Assembly: GCA_001874255.1 (NCBI GenBank)
Contig: MPDC01000005.1
Span: 1-64,000, forward strand
DNA: 64,000 nt
DNA from: Alphaproteobacteria bacterium MedPE-SWcel
GTDB lineage: Bacteria > Pseudomonadota > Alphaproteobacteria > Rhodobacterales > Rhodobacteraceae
Direction of reading: 5' to 3'
Shown: positions 18,568-27,539 of the stretch, piece after piece
How positions within the stretch are numbered: the first letter of the stretch is position 1
Layout: each line of letters starts with the position of its first letter
The notes under the pieces: model-generated
Seen by the model: the letters and a program-made list of their open reading frames with translations, nothing else
What the model was told of the DNA's origin: nothing
The model's database searches: none
Made by a program: the position numbers and the translations under genes

Positions 18568-18591
18568 TTGAGTTACCATTCATTAACTCAA
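18568..18591. promoter_or_regulatory. Inverted repeat upstream of the GH16-RTX gene
   Basis: TTGAGTTA, eight bases, then TAACTCAA: perfect 8-bp arms in an AT-rich stretch, 65 bases before the start codon. Size and spacing fit a regulator operator. No dedicated regulator gene is adjacent. Confidence 0.5.
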
Positions 18592-18656
18592 CTAAATATA
18601 TTATTTAAAAATGTTCCTGTCTGACGACAGATTTTTTCCCTGATAGAGGCCAGATT

Positions 18657-21311
18657 ATGATCCTCAAATCCACGCAAGCCCGAGAAACCCTGCAGGCCGG
18701 AGCCGGCAAAGACGTTCTCGTCGCAAAACATGTTGATGTGACCTTGATCGGAGGGGCAGGCAATGACCGCTACCGAGTCGCCCGCGACGGCGTCGAGATT
18801 GTCGAAACCGAAGACGGTGGCCATGACGTGGTGGACGCCTGGCGGTCGATCTCTTTGGCCGATCACGTCGAAGACGTCACCTTTCACCGCACCAACGGCT
18901 GGCACTATGTGGAAGGGAATGATCAGAACAATAAAATCACCGCCGGAGAGGGGCAGCAGGCTCTTGCCGGGCGGGGGGGCAATGACATCCTGACCGGTGG
19001 CGGGGGCGCTGACGGTTTCCACTTCGGTGCCGGGGACGGGCATGATGTCATCACCGATTTCGATCCCGAGGTCGATACGCTCTATCTCTGGGGGGATGTG
19101 GGCGATTTCGATACGCTGCTCGCGAACGCGACTGAAACCGACGAAGGTGTGCGGCTGTCCCTGCCAACCGGGGACGCCAACAGCCTGCTGCTGCAGGGGT
19201 TGACGATTGAGGCGCTGGCAGGGGCCTCGGTGCGCCTCGAGGCCCCGGGCGGCCCGCCCGAGGGCGCAGAACTGACCTTTGCGGCAGAGTTTGACGGCCT
19301 CGACGATGTCTATGATCTCTGGGCCGTTGCCCCCCTCAACACCCATCACGCGCTCGTGCAGACCGGGTCCAAACGGGAACAGGCCTATGTGGACAACCTG
19401 GAACTGGACCAGGGCAACGTCTTCAGCCCTTTTGCCGTCACCGATGGCGTGCTGGAGATCAGCGCCCAGCGGGCACCGGAGGCCCAACAGGAGGATCTCG
19501 GCGCTGAATGGCTCTCCGGGTCGCTCAATACGCGGGGGCAGTTTGCCCAGACCTACGGGTATTTTGAAATCAGCGCCCGGCTGCCCGAAGGCCAGGCTCT
19601 GTGGCCCGCGTTCTGGCTGGTCAATGAAAACCGCTCCTGGCCTCCGGAAATTGACCTCATCGACGTGATGGGAGATGAAACCCAGGTGTTGAATTCCGCC
19701 GTGCAATCCGGCCTCTGGGGAACCAAGGTCACTTCGGGAGAGCGCACCCTGGTCCCTGATATGGCCGGGGATTTTCATGTCTATGGGATGCTGTGGACCC
19801 CAACCGAGGTGATCTTTACCTTTGACGGGCTGGAAACCCGCCGGACCGCGACCCCGGCGGATATGCATGATCCGATGATCATGATCCTGAACCTCGCGAT
19901 CGGAGGCTGGAACGGGGCGTCGGATGACACCACTCCCGAAGATGCCCCCTTCGAGATCGACTATGTCCGCGCCTATCAGATCCCGGGCATCACGGATCTG
20001 CCCCGGGCCACGGACCAATCCGACTATGCCGATGTGGAGGCAGGCGTGCTGCACCCCTCCTCCTACGGGACCCTCGATCTCTATGGCGACGAGATCCGCA
20101 GGGCCACCGCCGACCAGCCGAGCCTTGCTCTGTCGGCGACAGAAACCACCACCCTTGTGGGCCATGCAGGCGCCAACCTGCTGATCGGCAACGGGCGGGC
20201 CTCTGTCATGAACGGCGGGGCGGGGAACGACACGCTGATCGGTGGCGCAGGCCATGACACGCTGATCGGCTCTGACGGCGATGATGTGCTGGAGGGCGGC
20301 GCCGGTCTGGACAGTCTCGCAGGCGGCATGGGCGATGACACCTATGTGCTGCGCCGGGGGGATGGCGCCGCGGGCCCGCTGGGCGAGATCATCAAGGAAC
20401 AGGCGGAGCAGGGGCAGAACACGCTGCATTTTCCCGACATCGCCCCCGAAGACATCCGCATGTATGTGGCCGGGGCGCGCCTGATCATCACGGTTCTGGA
20501 CGCCAGTGGCGCCGAACAGGAGTATTTTGCCGCCAAGGTCGGAAATGGTCCCGACGGGCATAATGTGGCGGATTATTTCCACCAGATCACCTTTGGCGAC
20601 GGCACCGTCTGGGATCTGGGCGCGGGTCTGCATTTGCAGGGCAATAGCGCGGCCAACCGCAGTGCCGGCACCCAGTTCGACGACACCATGACCGGCGGTG
20701 CGGGGGATGACATCATGGCCGGCATGAACGGCAATGACCTGATGGATGGCGAGGCCGGACAGGACGATATCTATGGCTGGAACGGCAATGACACGCTGTC
20801 CGACAGCGGCAGCGAGGGGGGCGACCGTTTGTTTGGCGAAGCAGGCGACGACCTGATCACCGGCGGCGCGGGCCGGGATTTCCTCTATGGCGGGACAGGC
20901 GACGACACGCTCGTGGCCAGCGCCGATGGGGACGCGCTGGAGGGCGGCGCGGGCCGGGACCGGCTGGTGGGGGGGCGGGGCGCCGACCTCCTGCTCGGCG
21001 GCGAGGGTCATGATTGGCTCAGCGGCGGCAACGGCGACGACACGCTGGATGGCGGGGCCGGCCGGGACAAGCTGCGCGGGGGCAACGGCGCCGATGTCTT
21101 CCAGTTCCAATGGGGAGAAATCAACAGGGACCGGATCTTTGACTTTGACGCGGGCGAAGGCGACCGCATCGAGGTGGCAGGCCTCACCGACCCGGCGCAA
21201 GTCTCTGTCAGGCTGCTCGCCACCGGCCTGTCGATCACGGATCTGCTCTCGGGCCAAAGCGCCGAGATCAGGGCGAGCGGTGTGACGCTGGACGATCTGA
21301 TCCTGCTGTAG
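18657..21311 (+). CDS. Secreted GH16 glycanase with RTX repeats (ExsH-like)
   Basis: Protein of 884 residues in three parts. Residues 1-195 hold an N-terminal calcium-repeat region (GGAGNDRYRV, GRGGNDILTGGGGADGFHF). Residues about 205-445 form a GH16 domain (ELTFAAEFDGL, then EISARLPEGQALWPAFWLVNE). Residues about 485-884 carry further RTX nonapeptides and a C-terminal secretion-type end. The GH16 catalytic motif reads E331-I-D333-L-I-D336, where the family consensus is E-x-D-x-x-E. The last acid, normally the acid/base glutamate, is Asp here, so activity may be weak or altered. ExsH/ExoK-type glycanases trim exopolysaccharides, which suits the locus upstream. ATG 18657 has GAGG before it. 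There is no signal peptide, so type I export is expected. Confidence 0.88.
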   Translation: MILKSTQARETLQAGAGKDVLVAKHVDVTLIGGAGNDRYRVARDGVEIVETEDGGHDVVDAWRSISLADHVEDVTFHRTNGWHYVEGNDQNNKITAGEGQQALAGRGGNDILTGGGGADGFHFGAGDGHDVITDFDPEVDTLYLWGDVGDFDTLLANATETDEGVRLSLPTGDANSLLLQGLTIEALAGASVRLEAPGGPPEGAELTFAAEFDGLDDVYDLWAVAPLNTHHALVQTGSKREQAYVDNLELDQGNVFSPFAVTDGVLEISAQRAPEAQQEDLGAEWLSGSLNTRGQFAQTYGYFEISARLPEGQALWPAFWLVNENRSWPPEIDLIDVMGDETQVLNSAVQSGLWGTKVTSGERTLVPDMAGDFHVYGMLWTPTEVIFTFDGLETRRTATPADMHDPMIMILNLAIGGWNGASDDTTPEDAPFEIDYVRAYQIPGITDLPRATDQSDYADVEAGVLHPSSYGTLDLYGDEIRRATADQPSLALSATETTTLVGHAGANLLIGNGRASVMNGGAGNDTLIGGAGHDTLIGSDGDDVLEGGAGLDSLAGGMGDDTYVLRRGDGAAGPLGEIIKEQAEQGQNTLHFPDIAPEDIRMYVAGARLIITVLDASGAEQEYFAAKVGNGPDGHNVADYFHQITFGDGTVWDLGAGLHLQGNSAANRSAGTQFDDTMTGGAGDDIMAGMNGNDLMDGEAGQDDIYGWNGNDTLSDSGSEGGDRLFGEAGDDLITGGAGRDFLYGGTGDDTLVASADGDALEGGAGRDRLVGGRGADLLLGGEGHDWLSGGNGDDTLDGGAGRDKLRGGNGADVFQFQWGEINRDRIFDFDAGEGDRIEVAGLTDPAQVSVRLLATGLSITDLLSGQSAEIRASGVTLDDLILL

Positions 21312-21499
21312 CCCCTGCCCTTGCGGTCCCCGCCTTGCCCAAAGCTGGGCGGCAGAAACGACGCAGCAGAAACGACAATGGCATGCGCGTGACAATCATG
21401 TTAAAAGTCCCCGCGCCAGATTGAAATCCTCAGTCCAGCTACGCACCGCATGGCGATGTGGTGATTGGGTCCTGCGGGACGATTGGATCTGAGGGTGTC

Positions 21500-22357
21500 A
21501 TGAGTTTCCATCCGCGCATGCTTGCCGCTATCCGGGGCTTCACCGTCATGGGAGAAAGCTCGTCCTTCTCTGCCGACGGTATGGCGGTGGACTATTGGCA
21601 CGTGTCCAACAAGGCCAACGCCGGCGGACACTATGTGTCGATGTTCCCGCGGCTCGTGATCATTCTCGATGGCAAGAAAATCCCGCTCGCCGCGCAGCGC
21701 ACCGGCGCCCCTCTGCCCTGTGCTGCCTGCTATGTTCCCGCAGGCACCGAGGTCTGGAGCCGCTTTGACCGCGCAGGCGACCTGCGGCATGTGGACATTC
21801 ACCTGTCACAGGACCGGTTTCAGTCGCTCGCCGGACCGGGACACCCGGCGCAAACCCCCGCCTTTCTCCAGGACGCGCGGGATCTGGGCACATTGGTCAA
21901 CCTGCTCGCCGATCGCGACAAGAGCCTGCTGCATCGCGAAAAACTGGCGGAATGCGTGGTGCTGGAGCTGCTGCATTCCCTGCAGACCGGCGTGACCCGG
22001 CGCGACGACACCGATCTGATCCGCCACCTCGAAGCCTTCGTGGCAGACAACCTCGGGCGCCGGATCGATGTGCAGGAGCTGGCCGAGGTCGGAGAGGCCT
22101 CCCGCAGCCAGCTGAACCGGGTCATGCAGCGCGCCACCGGATGCTCCCCCTATCGGTGGGTGCTGCTGAAACGGATTGAACGGGCGCAGGCTCTGCTGGC
22201 GCAGGGCTGCCGTTTCGCGGATGTGGCCATGATGACCGGGTTTTCGGATCAGGCCCATTTCAACCGCGTGTTCAAATCCGTGACCGGCCAGGTCCCCAGC
22301 CTTTGGATGAATGAACAGAACAGCGGCGTGTTGGCTCAAAGATCCAAGACAGCCTGA
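21500..22357 (+). CDS. AraC-family transcriptional regulator
   Basis: Regulator of 285 residues. The N-terminal part (1-165) is a ligand-sensing region of the siderophore/quorum type with KKIPLAAQRTGAPLPCAACYVPAG. The C-terminal 100 residues are a double helix-turn-helix AraC domain: RIDVQELAEVGEASRSQLNRVMQRATG and FADVAMMTGFSDQAHFNRVFKSVTGQVPS. It precedes a TonB-dependent siderophore receptor in the same direction by about 100 bases. This pairing is common for AraC activators that turn on uptake of a particular siderophore. GAGGG lies just before ATG 21500. Confidence 0.88.
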   Translation: MSFHPRMLAAIRGFTVMGESSSFSADGMAVDYWHVSNKANAGGHYVSMFPRLVIILDGKKIPLAAQRTGAPLPCAACYVPAGTEVWSRFDRAGDLRHVDIHLSQDRFQSLAGPGHPAQTPAFLQDARDLGTLVNLLADRDKSLLHREKLAECVVLELLHSLQTGVTRRDDTDLIRHLEAFVADNLGRRIDVQELAEVGEASRSQLNRVMQRATGCSPYRWVLLKRIERAQALLAQGCRFADVAMMTGFSDQAHFNRVFKSVTGQVPSLWMNEQNSGVLAQRSKTA

Positions 22358-22454
22358 TCCGGGCGCAGTATCCAAGCGCAAATGCCCGGTTCGGACTCAC
22401 CCTTGTGGCAGGCGGCCGGGCACCCTCTTTCCAGCTTTGATCCGGGGATGTCGC

Positions 22455-24605
22455 ATGACCGCGCTTCACAGACACTTTCACCGCAACCTGTTCAACCGAC
22501 TGGCCACCAGCACCGCGCTGTGCAGCTGTCTCGCCTTGTCCACCCTGCCCGCACTGGCGCAGGAGGGCGAGATCATTGTTCTGGATGATATCGACGTCAC
22601 CTTCACCGAGAACGCCACCGGCTCTGTGGACCAGCAGTCCAACCCGCTCACCGTCACCGGCGGCAAAGTCCCGCTGTTGCTGAGCGAGGTGCCGCAATCC
22701 GTCAGCGTTCTGGGCCGCGAAGAGATCGAGACATTTGACGCCACCCGCGTCTCCGAGGCGCTGCGCTATACCGCCGGGGTCACCGCCGAGGTCTTTGGCG
22801 ATGACAACGACTATGACTGGCTGCGCGTGCGGGGGTTCCAGGCCGATCAGACCGGCATCTATCTCGACAATGCGCAGAACCTGTCCTTCGCCTTTGGCTC
22901 CTTCTTCGTCGATCCCTACACGCTGGAGCGGATCGAAGTGCTGCGCGGCCCGTCCTCCGCGCTCTATGGCGGCTCCAACCCCGGCGGCATCGTGAACTAT
23001 GTCACCAAACGGCCCGGCGGCCATGTGGGCGAGATGTCGTTCAGCCTCAATGATGCGGGCCGGGCCGCTGTCGCATTCGATCTTGGCGAGGACCTGGCGG
23101 GCGATCGCGCCTACCGCGTGACCGGGCGTCTTGAGGCAGGCGAGCACCACGATGACATCAACAGCGGCTGGCGCGGAACCCTGTCCGGCGGCTACAAGCT
23201 GACAACCGATGCAGGCACCGAGCTGACCTTCCTCACCACCCTGCACAAGGCGGACGAACAGCACAACGGCAGCACCTTCCTGCCCTATGACGGCACCGTT
23301 GTGCCGACCACGGAATTCGGGTTCATCGACCCGGATGCCAACTTCTCCGATCCGGACTGGGACAGCTACGCGCGGGATCAGGCCACAGTCTCCGCCATCG
23401 CCGAGCATGAATTCGCCAATGGGTTCACCCTGACCGGGATCGGTCGTCTGGGCTATGTCTCGCTGGAGGAAAGCTACTACTACCCCTACGGCTACTCCGG
23501 CTACGCCCTGTCTCCCTCCGATGCGGACGGCACCCTCAGCCTCGTCGCCTTTGAGCACGACACCACCGTGCGGACCGCACAGGCGGACATTCGCTACTTC
23601 GGACGCGTCAATACCGGGGCAGTCGAACACAATCTTCTGCTCGGTCTGGACGCCCGCAGCTACACGCTGGACGAGACCCAGGCCTCCGGTTTTGGCAGCA
23701 ACACGGTGGTCAACCCCACCGCGCCGGGCACGCCGGTGACCTCCATCTATCAGGATGCGGAAACCAAGCAAAAACAACTGGGTATCTATGCGCAGAACCA
23801 AATCGGCTGGGGCGCCGGATGGCGCGCCACCTTCAACCTGCGCCACGATTGGGTCGACACCGAACAGGTTGGCACATCGAATTTCTCGCGCAGCGACAGC
23901 GAAACCTCCTACCGGGCGGCGCTGGCATATGAATTCGCGGGTGGCTTCACCCCCTATCTGAGCCTGTCGAGCTTCTTCAACCCGCTGATCTCCTCTCCCT
24001 CCAGCGGCGTCACCCAGCCGGAAAGCGGCGATCAGATCGAACTGGGCTTCAAATGGATGCCACAGGGCAGCAACTTTTCGGTTTCCGGGGCGCTGTTCCA
24101 GATCGATCAGGAAAATGTCGTCACCGGCGCCTTTCCCAGCTACAACCAGCTGGGCGAGGTCCGCATGCGCGGTCTCGAACTCGAAGCCGCCTATGATTTC
24201 GGCAACGGCCTGCGCGTCAAAGGCGCCGCCACCACGCTCGACGCCGAGATCACCGCAGACAGCGACAGCAGCCTGATCGGCCTCTCCCCGACCCTGGTGC
24301 CCGAGCTGGAACTGAGCCTGCTGGCGGAATACGCCTTCGCCGGTCCGCGCCTGACCGGCCTGAGCATCGGCGGCGGCCTGCGTCATCGCGGCGAGAGCTT
24401 TGCCAATGATGCCAACACCCTCAGCGTTCCCAGCTACACGGTCTATGACGCCTATCTGCAATATGCGCTTGCAGCCGATACCGATCTGCGCCTCTCGGTG
24501 ACCAACATCGGCGACGACCGCTATGTGACCGGCTGTCAGACCGCCTATGTCTGCTCCTATGGCGCGGGCCGCGAATTTGCACTGACCCTGACCAAGACGT
24601 TCTGA
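22455..24605 (+). CDS. TonB-dependent siderophore receptor
   Basis: Outer-membrane receptor of 716 residues, FhuA/FoxA type. A signal peptide (LFNRLATSTALCSCLALSTLPALA) ends near residue 35. A TonB-box-like stretch follows (DDIDVTF), then the plug domain (VPLLLSEVPQSVSVLGREEIETFDATRVSEALRYTAGV, RGFQADQTGIYLDN, LRGPSSALYGGSNPGGIVNYVTKRP) and a 22-strand barrel ending in REFALTLTKTF, with a terminal Phe for barrel assembly. It imports a ferric siderophore with TonB-ExbBD energy. No siderophore synthesis or inner-membrane uptake genes lie nearby, so it probably scavenges siderophores made by others. The AraC gene upstream is the likely regulator. Confidence 0.93.
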   Translation: MTALHRHFHRNLFNRLATSTALCSCLALSTLPALAQEGEIIVLDDIDVTFTENATGSVDQQSNPLTVTGGKVPLLLSEVPQSVSVLGREEIETFDATRVSEALRYTAGVTAEVFGDDNDYDWLRVRGFQADQTGIYLDNAQNLSFAFGSFFVDPYTLERIEVLRGPSSALYGGSNPGGIVNYVTKRPGGHVGEMSFSLNDAGRAAVAFDLGEDLAGDRAYRVTGRLEAGEHHDDINSGWRGTLSGGYKLTTDAGTELTFLTTLHKADEQHNGSTFLPYDGTVVPTTEFGFIDPDANFSDPDWDSYARDQATVSAIAEHEFANGFTLTGIGRLGYVSLEESYYYPYGYSGYALSPSDADGTLSLVAFEHDTTVRTAQADIRYFGRVNTGAVEHNLLLGLDARSYTLDETQASGFGSNTVVNPTAPGTPVTSIYQDAETKQKQLGIYAQNQIGWGAGWRATFNLRHDWVDTEQVGTSNFSRSDSETSYRAALAYEFAGGFTPYLSLSSFFNPLISSPSSGVTQPESGDQIELGFKWMPQGSNFSVSGALFQIDQENVVTGAFPSYNQLGEVRMRGLELEAAYDFGNGLRVKGAATTLDAEITADSDSSLIGLSPTLVPELELSLLAEYAFAGPRLTGLSIGGGLRHRGESFANDANTLSVPSYTVYDAYLQYALAADTDLRLSVTNIGDDRYVTGCQTAYVCSYGAGREFALTLTKTF

Positions 24606-24710
24606 TCCCGCCCCAGACCCCAGCCCTGCCCTTCTCGGCTCAGTTCGGCAGGCTCAGTCTGGCAGGCTCGGCGCGACGGGCCCGGCTGCAGCGATTACGC
24701 CACCGACGTC

Positions 24711-24743
24711 AAAAGGGCGCATCCACCTGGGATGCGCCCTTTT
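24711..24743. terminator. Bidirectional terminator between receptor and TRAP operon
   Basis: Perfect 14-bp stem AAAAGGGCGCATCC / GGATGCGCCCTTTT with a 5-base loop. The A and T tracts flank both sides, so it can stop the receptor transcript and the converging TRAP transcript. Confidence 0.9.
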
Positions 24744-24770
24744 GTCTGTCACATTCAGACCCCCGCAGGA

Positions 24771-26126
24771 TCAGCCGTAGACCAGCCTCGGCAGCCAGGT
24801 GATGATCTCGGGAAAGACCATGCACAGCACCAGCCCGAAGATCTGCAGCGCCAGGAACGGCAGCGCCGCCTTGAAGATATCCGTCATCGGGATTTCCGGC
24901 GGGGCCACCCCGCGCAGATAGAACAGCGCATAGCCGAAGGGGGGCGACAGAAAGCTCATCTGCATGTTGACCAGATAGAGCACCCCGAACCACAGCACCA
25001 GATCCTCGGGCGTCTCCAGCCCGAAGGCCTGCGCCCCCAGGGCCTTGATGATCGGCACAAAGATCGGCACGCACAGCAGCAGGATGCCCACCCAGTCGAG
25101 GAACATCCCGAGGATCACCAGCAGCATCTGCATCAGGATCAGGATCCCCCAGGGACCAAGCCCGGTCGCCGCCAGCGCGTCCTGTACGAACTGCTGCCCG
25201 CCCTCCAGCACATAGAGCCCGACAAAGATCGTCGCGCCGAACATGATCCAGATCACCATCGCCGAGGCCTTCAGCGTGGTGATGCAGGCCTCGCGCACCG
25301 TCGGCCAGTCCAGCTTGCGGTGGATCGCCGCCACCACAAAGGCGCCAAAGGTGCCGATGCCCGCGGCCTCGACCGGCGTTGCGATGCCGGAAAAGATGAT
25401 GCCCAGAACCACCACGACCAGCGTGATCGGCGCCGTCATCTTGCCGACCAGCCGCGCCTTTTCACGGTTGGAGATGCGCTCCTCGACCGGGATCGCCGGA
25501 CCGAGGTCTGGATTGATGTAGCAGCGGGCGGTGACGTAGAAGATATACATCCCCGACAGCAGCAGCCCCGGGATTACCGCACCGATGAACAATTCGCCCA
25601 CCGACTGTTCGGCCACCACCGCGTAGATGATCGCCAGGATCGACGGCGGGATCAGGATGCCGAGCGTGCCGCCCGCCATGATCGACCCCATCGCGATCTT
25701 CGGATCATAGTGGCGTTTCAGCATCGCAGGCAGTGCGATGATCCCCATGGTCACCACCGCCGCGCCGATCACACCGACCATCGCCGCCAGGATCGTCGAG
25801 GCGATGATGGTGGCCGAGGCCAGCCCGCCCTTCACGCCGCCAAGCACCTTGTAGATCACATCGAACATATCGTTGATGATCCCTGCCCTCTCGAGCATGG
25901 CGGCCATGAAGATGAACAGCGGAATTGCCGAGAGCTGATAGTTCGTCATCAGCGGAAAGATCCGGCTGGGCACGATATTCAGCGCCCGCGCATCGCCCAG
26001 CACAAACAGGAACACACAGGCCAGACCGCCGGTCACAAAGGCCAGCGGCAAACCGGCCATCAACAGCGCCAGAAGGCTGCCGAACATGATGAGCGTGAGA
26101 AGCTCGATACCAATATCAATTCCCAT
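24771..26126 (-). CDS. TRAP transporter large permease (DctM)
   Basis: Membrane protein of 451 residues, DctM family, with about 12-13 hydrophobic segments. Family landmarks include NYQLSAIPLFIFMAAMLERAG, the scaffold repeat SIMAGGTLGILIPPSILAIIYAVVAEQSVGELFIGAVIPGLLL, and the late NMQMSFLSPPFGYALFYLRGVAP. It carries the substrate by sodium coupling after delivery by the binding protein at 27.5-28.6 kb. It lies 2 bases downstream of the DctQ gene and is the last gene of the operon. Confidence 0.93.
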   Translation of the reverse strand: MGIDIGIELLTLIMFGSLLALLMAGLPLAFVTGGLACVFLFVLGDARALNIVPSRIFPLMTNYQLSAIPLFIFMAAMLERAGIINDMFDVIYKVLGGVKGGLASATIIASTILAAMVGVIGAAVVTMGIIALPAMLKRHYDPKIAMGSIMAGGTLGILIPPSILAIIYAVVAEQSVGELFIGAVIPGLLLSGMYIFYVTARCYINPDLGPAIPVEERISNREKARLVGKMTAPITLVVVVLGIIFSGIATPVEAAGIGTFGAFVVAAIHRKLDWPTVREACITTLKASAMVIWIMFGATIFVGLYVLEGGQQFVQDALAATGLGPWGILILMQMLLVILGMFLDWVGILLLCVPIFVPIIKALGAQAFGLETPEDLVLWFGVLYLVNMQMSFLSPPFGYALFYLRGVAPPEIPMTDIFKAALPFLALQIFGLVLCMVFPEIITWLPRLVYG

Positions 26127-26128
26127 GC

Positions 26129-27442
26129 TCAGTTCCCCCGTGCGATTTCACGGATGTCTTTCGACAGTTTCGACACGCCTTGCAGCACCAGCAGCACTCC
26201 GCCTATCACCATGACCCATTTCATCGGCCACAGCGGGACCTCCCATTCGTTAAAGCTGATTTCGCCCCAGCGGACGTTCGGATCGGTCCATTGTCCGGCG
26301 TTCAGCCCGGCAATCATCTGGCCAAACCCGATCTCGTCCCGCGCCCAGGCCGACAGGATCGAATTGCCCGAGGGCACCGCAATGGCATCCATCGCAAAGA
26401 TCCATGACGTCGCCAGCAAGGTGCCCGCGAAGATGAAGAAGAAGATCGAGGTCAGCAAATCCACCCAGGCCTTTTTCGGCCGCGACAGCGGCGCGTAAAA
26501 GATGTCCACCCGCACGTGGCTCTCGGTCATCATCGCGTAGGAGCCGGAGATCAGATATTGCATGCCGAACATCAGATACATCGCCTCATGCGCCCAGTTG
26601 GTGGGCGAGCCGAAGACATAGCGCGCGATCACCTCGTAGTAGTAGACAAAGACCGCGATCACCGCCCAATAGGCGACAAATTCACCGCAGAACAGCGACA
26701 GACGGTCGATCCAGTTTTCGGCGTATTCGTGATCCTCTTTCGGCCGGTCTGCCGCTTCGGCCGCCAGCAGCGCCTGCTCGGCCTCACTCAGCTCCTCATG
26801 CGGGGGCAAGGCGGCATTGGCCCGCGCCACCAGTCCCGGCAACAGCACCAGATCCACCGCCAGCAGGATGAGGATGGCGTAGAATGCATAGGCCGCGGCG
26901 TTTTGCCAGAAGGCCCGTGTCGCCGCCGCCGTATCGCGCAGCGGCGTGACGTCCACCATGGTTTGGCGGGCCTCGATCAGACGCGCCTCGCCCTTTTCAA
27001 TGGTGTCCAGCGCCCGTTGCAGACGTTTTTCCGCGCTCTTTTGGGCAAAGGATCCGGCCTCGGCGGCCGCAACGCGAGCCTCCAGATCGGACAGCCCGGC
27101 CCGCGCATCCTCGACCCGGCCGACCTCGCGCTCCAGCACCCGTTCCGCGACGCGGATCTCATTGGCGTGGTTTGACAGCACGGTGCGCGCGTCATGGGTC
27201 TGACCGTTGGCATAGAGCACAAACAGGAAGATCGGGAGATAGACAATCCCGAGGAGGTTTTTCAGATAAAAGCGATGCAGACCGATGATGCCGCCGGTGA
27301 CGGCAATCATATAGGCCAGCGCAAGAGTGTAGCGCCGCTCTTTTGGCTGTGGACGGCGCGAAAGCACCATCGCCACGATCGGGAAGACGATCAGCCCGAC
27401 CCAATACAGCCAATGCGGCAGCGTAAAGCTGAGACCCGGCAT
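26129..27442 (-). CDS. TRAP small permease fused to TM2 and coiled-coil domains
   Basis: Protein of 437 residues, about twice the length of a normal DctQ. Residues about 250-437 are the DctQ core (FCGEFVAYWAVIAVFVYYYEVIARYVFGSPTNWAHEAMYLMFG). Residues 1-80 are two membrane helices with the TM2-domain signature GGIIGLHRFYLKN (50-62) between them. Residues about 88-165 are strongly charged and heptad-like, a likely coiled coil, followed by one or two more helices (about 180-205). The DctQ core also has a 40-residue insert before its last helix (DAIAVPSGNSIL through EISFNEWEVPLW). The extra parts may oligomerise or tether the transporter. The frame is continuous, so this is a real fusion. Confidence 0.85.
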   Translation of the reverse strand: MPGLSFTLPHWLYWVGLIVFPIVAMVLSRRPQPKERRYTLALAYMIAVTGGIIGLHRFYLKNLLGIVYLPIFLFVLYANGQTHDARTVLSNHANEIRVAERVLEREVGRVEDARAGLSDLEARVAAAEAGSFAQKSAEKRLQRALDTIEKGEARLIEARQTMVDVTPLRDTAAATRAFWQNAAAYAFYAILILLAVDLVLLPGLVARANAALPPHEELSEAEQALLAAEAADRPKEDHEYAENWIDRLSLFCGEFVAYWAVIAVFVYYYEVIARYVFGSPTNWAHEAMYLMFGMQYLISGSYAMMTESHVRVDIFYAPLSRPKKAWVDLLTSIFFFIFAGTLLATSWIFAMDAIAVPSGNSILSAWARDEIGFGQMIAGLNAGQWTDPNVRWGEISFNEWEVPLWPMKWVMVIGGVLLVLQGVSKLSKDIREIARGN

Positions 27443-27473
27443 TGGGATCCTCTTTCTGGGTATGTGTCAAAGA

Positions 27474-27502
27474 CCGCCCGACGCGCGCAGGGCGTCGGGC
27501 GG
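27474..27502 (-). promoter_or_regulatory. Stem-loop between DctP and DctQ genes
   Basis: Perfect 11-bp GC-rich stem CCGCCCGACGC / GCGTCGGGCGG with a 7-base loop, followed on the minus strand by TCTTTG. A hairpin after the binding-protein gene commonly stabilises its mRNA or attenuates transcription, which gives more binding protein than permease. Confidence 0.6.
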
Positions 27503-27539
27503 CATGGTCAATGATGGTCGCCCGTCACCGGGCCGGACC

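Noticed and set aside
18588-21395. 935-residue open frame antisense to the GH16-RTX gene
   Set aside because: It mirrors the repetitive, GC-biased RTX gene and gives a low-complexity product with no recognisable domain. The sense frame has clear domains and a ribosome site.
24732-26498. 588-residue plus-strand frame antisense to the TRAP large permease
   Set aside because: Highly biased His/Asp/Arg/Gln composition; the minus-strand DctM is unmistakable.
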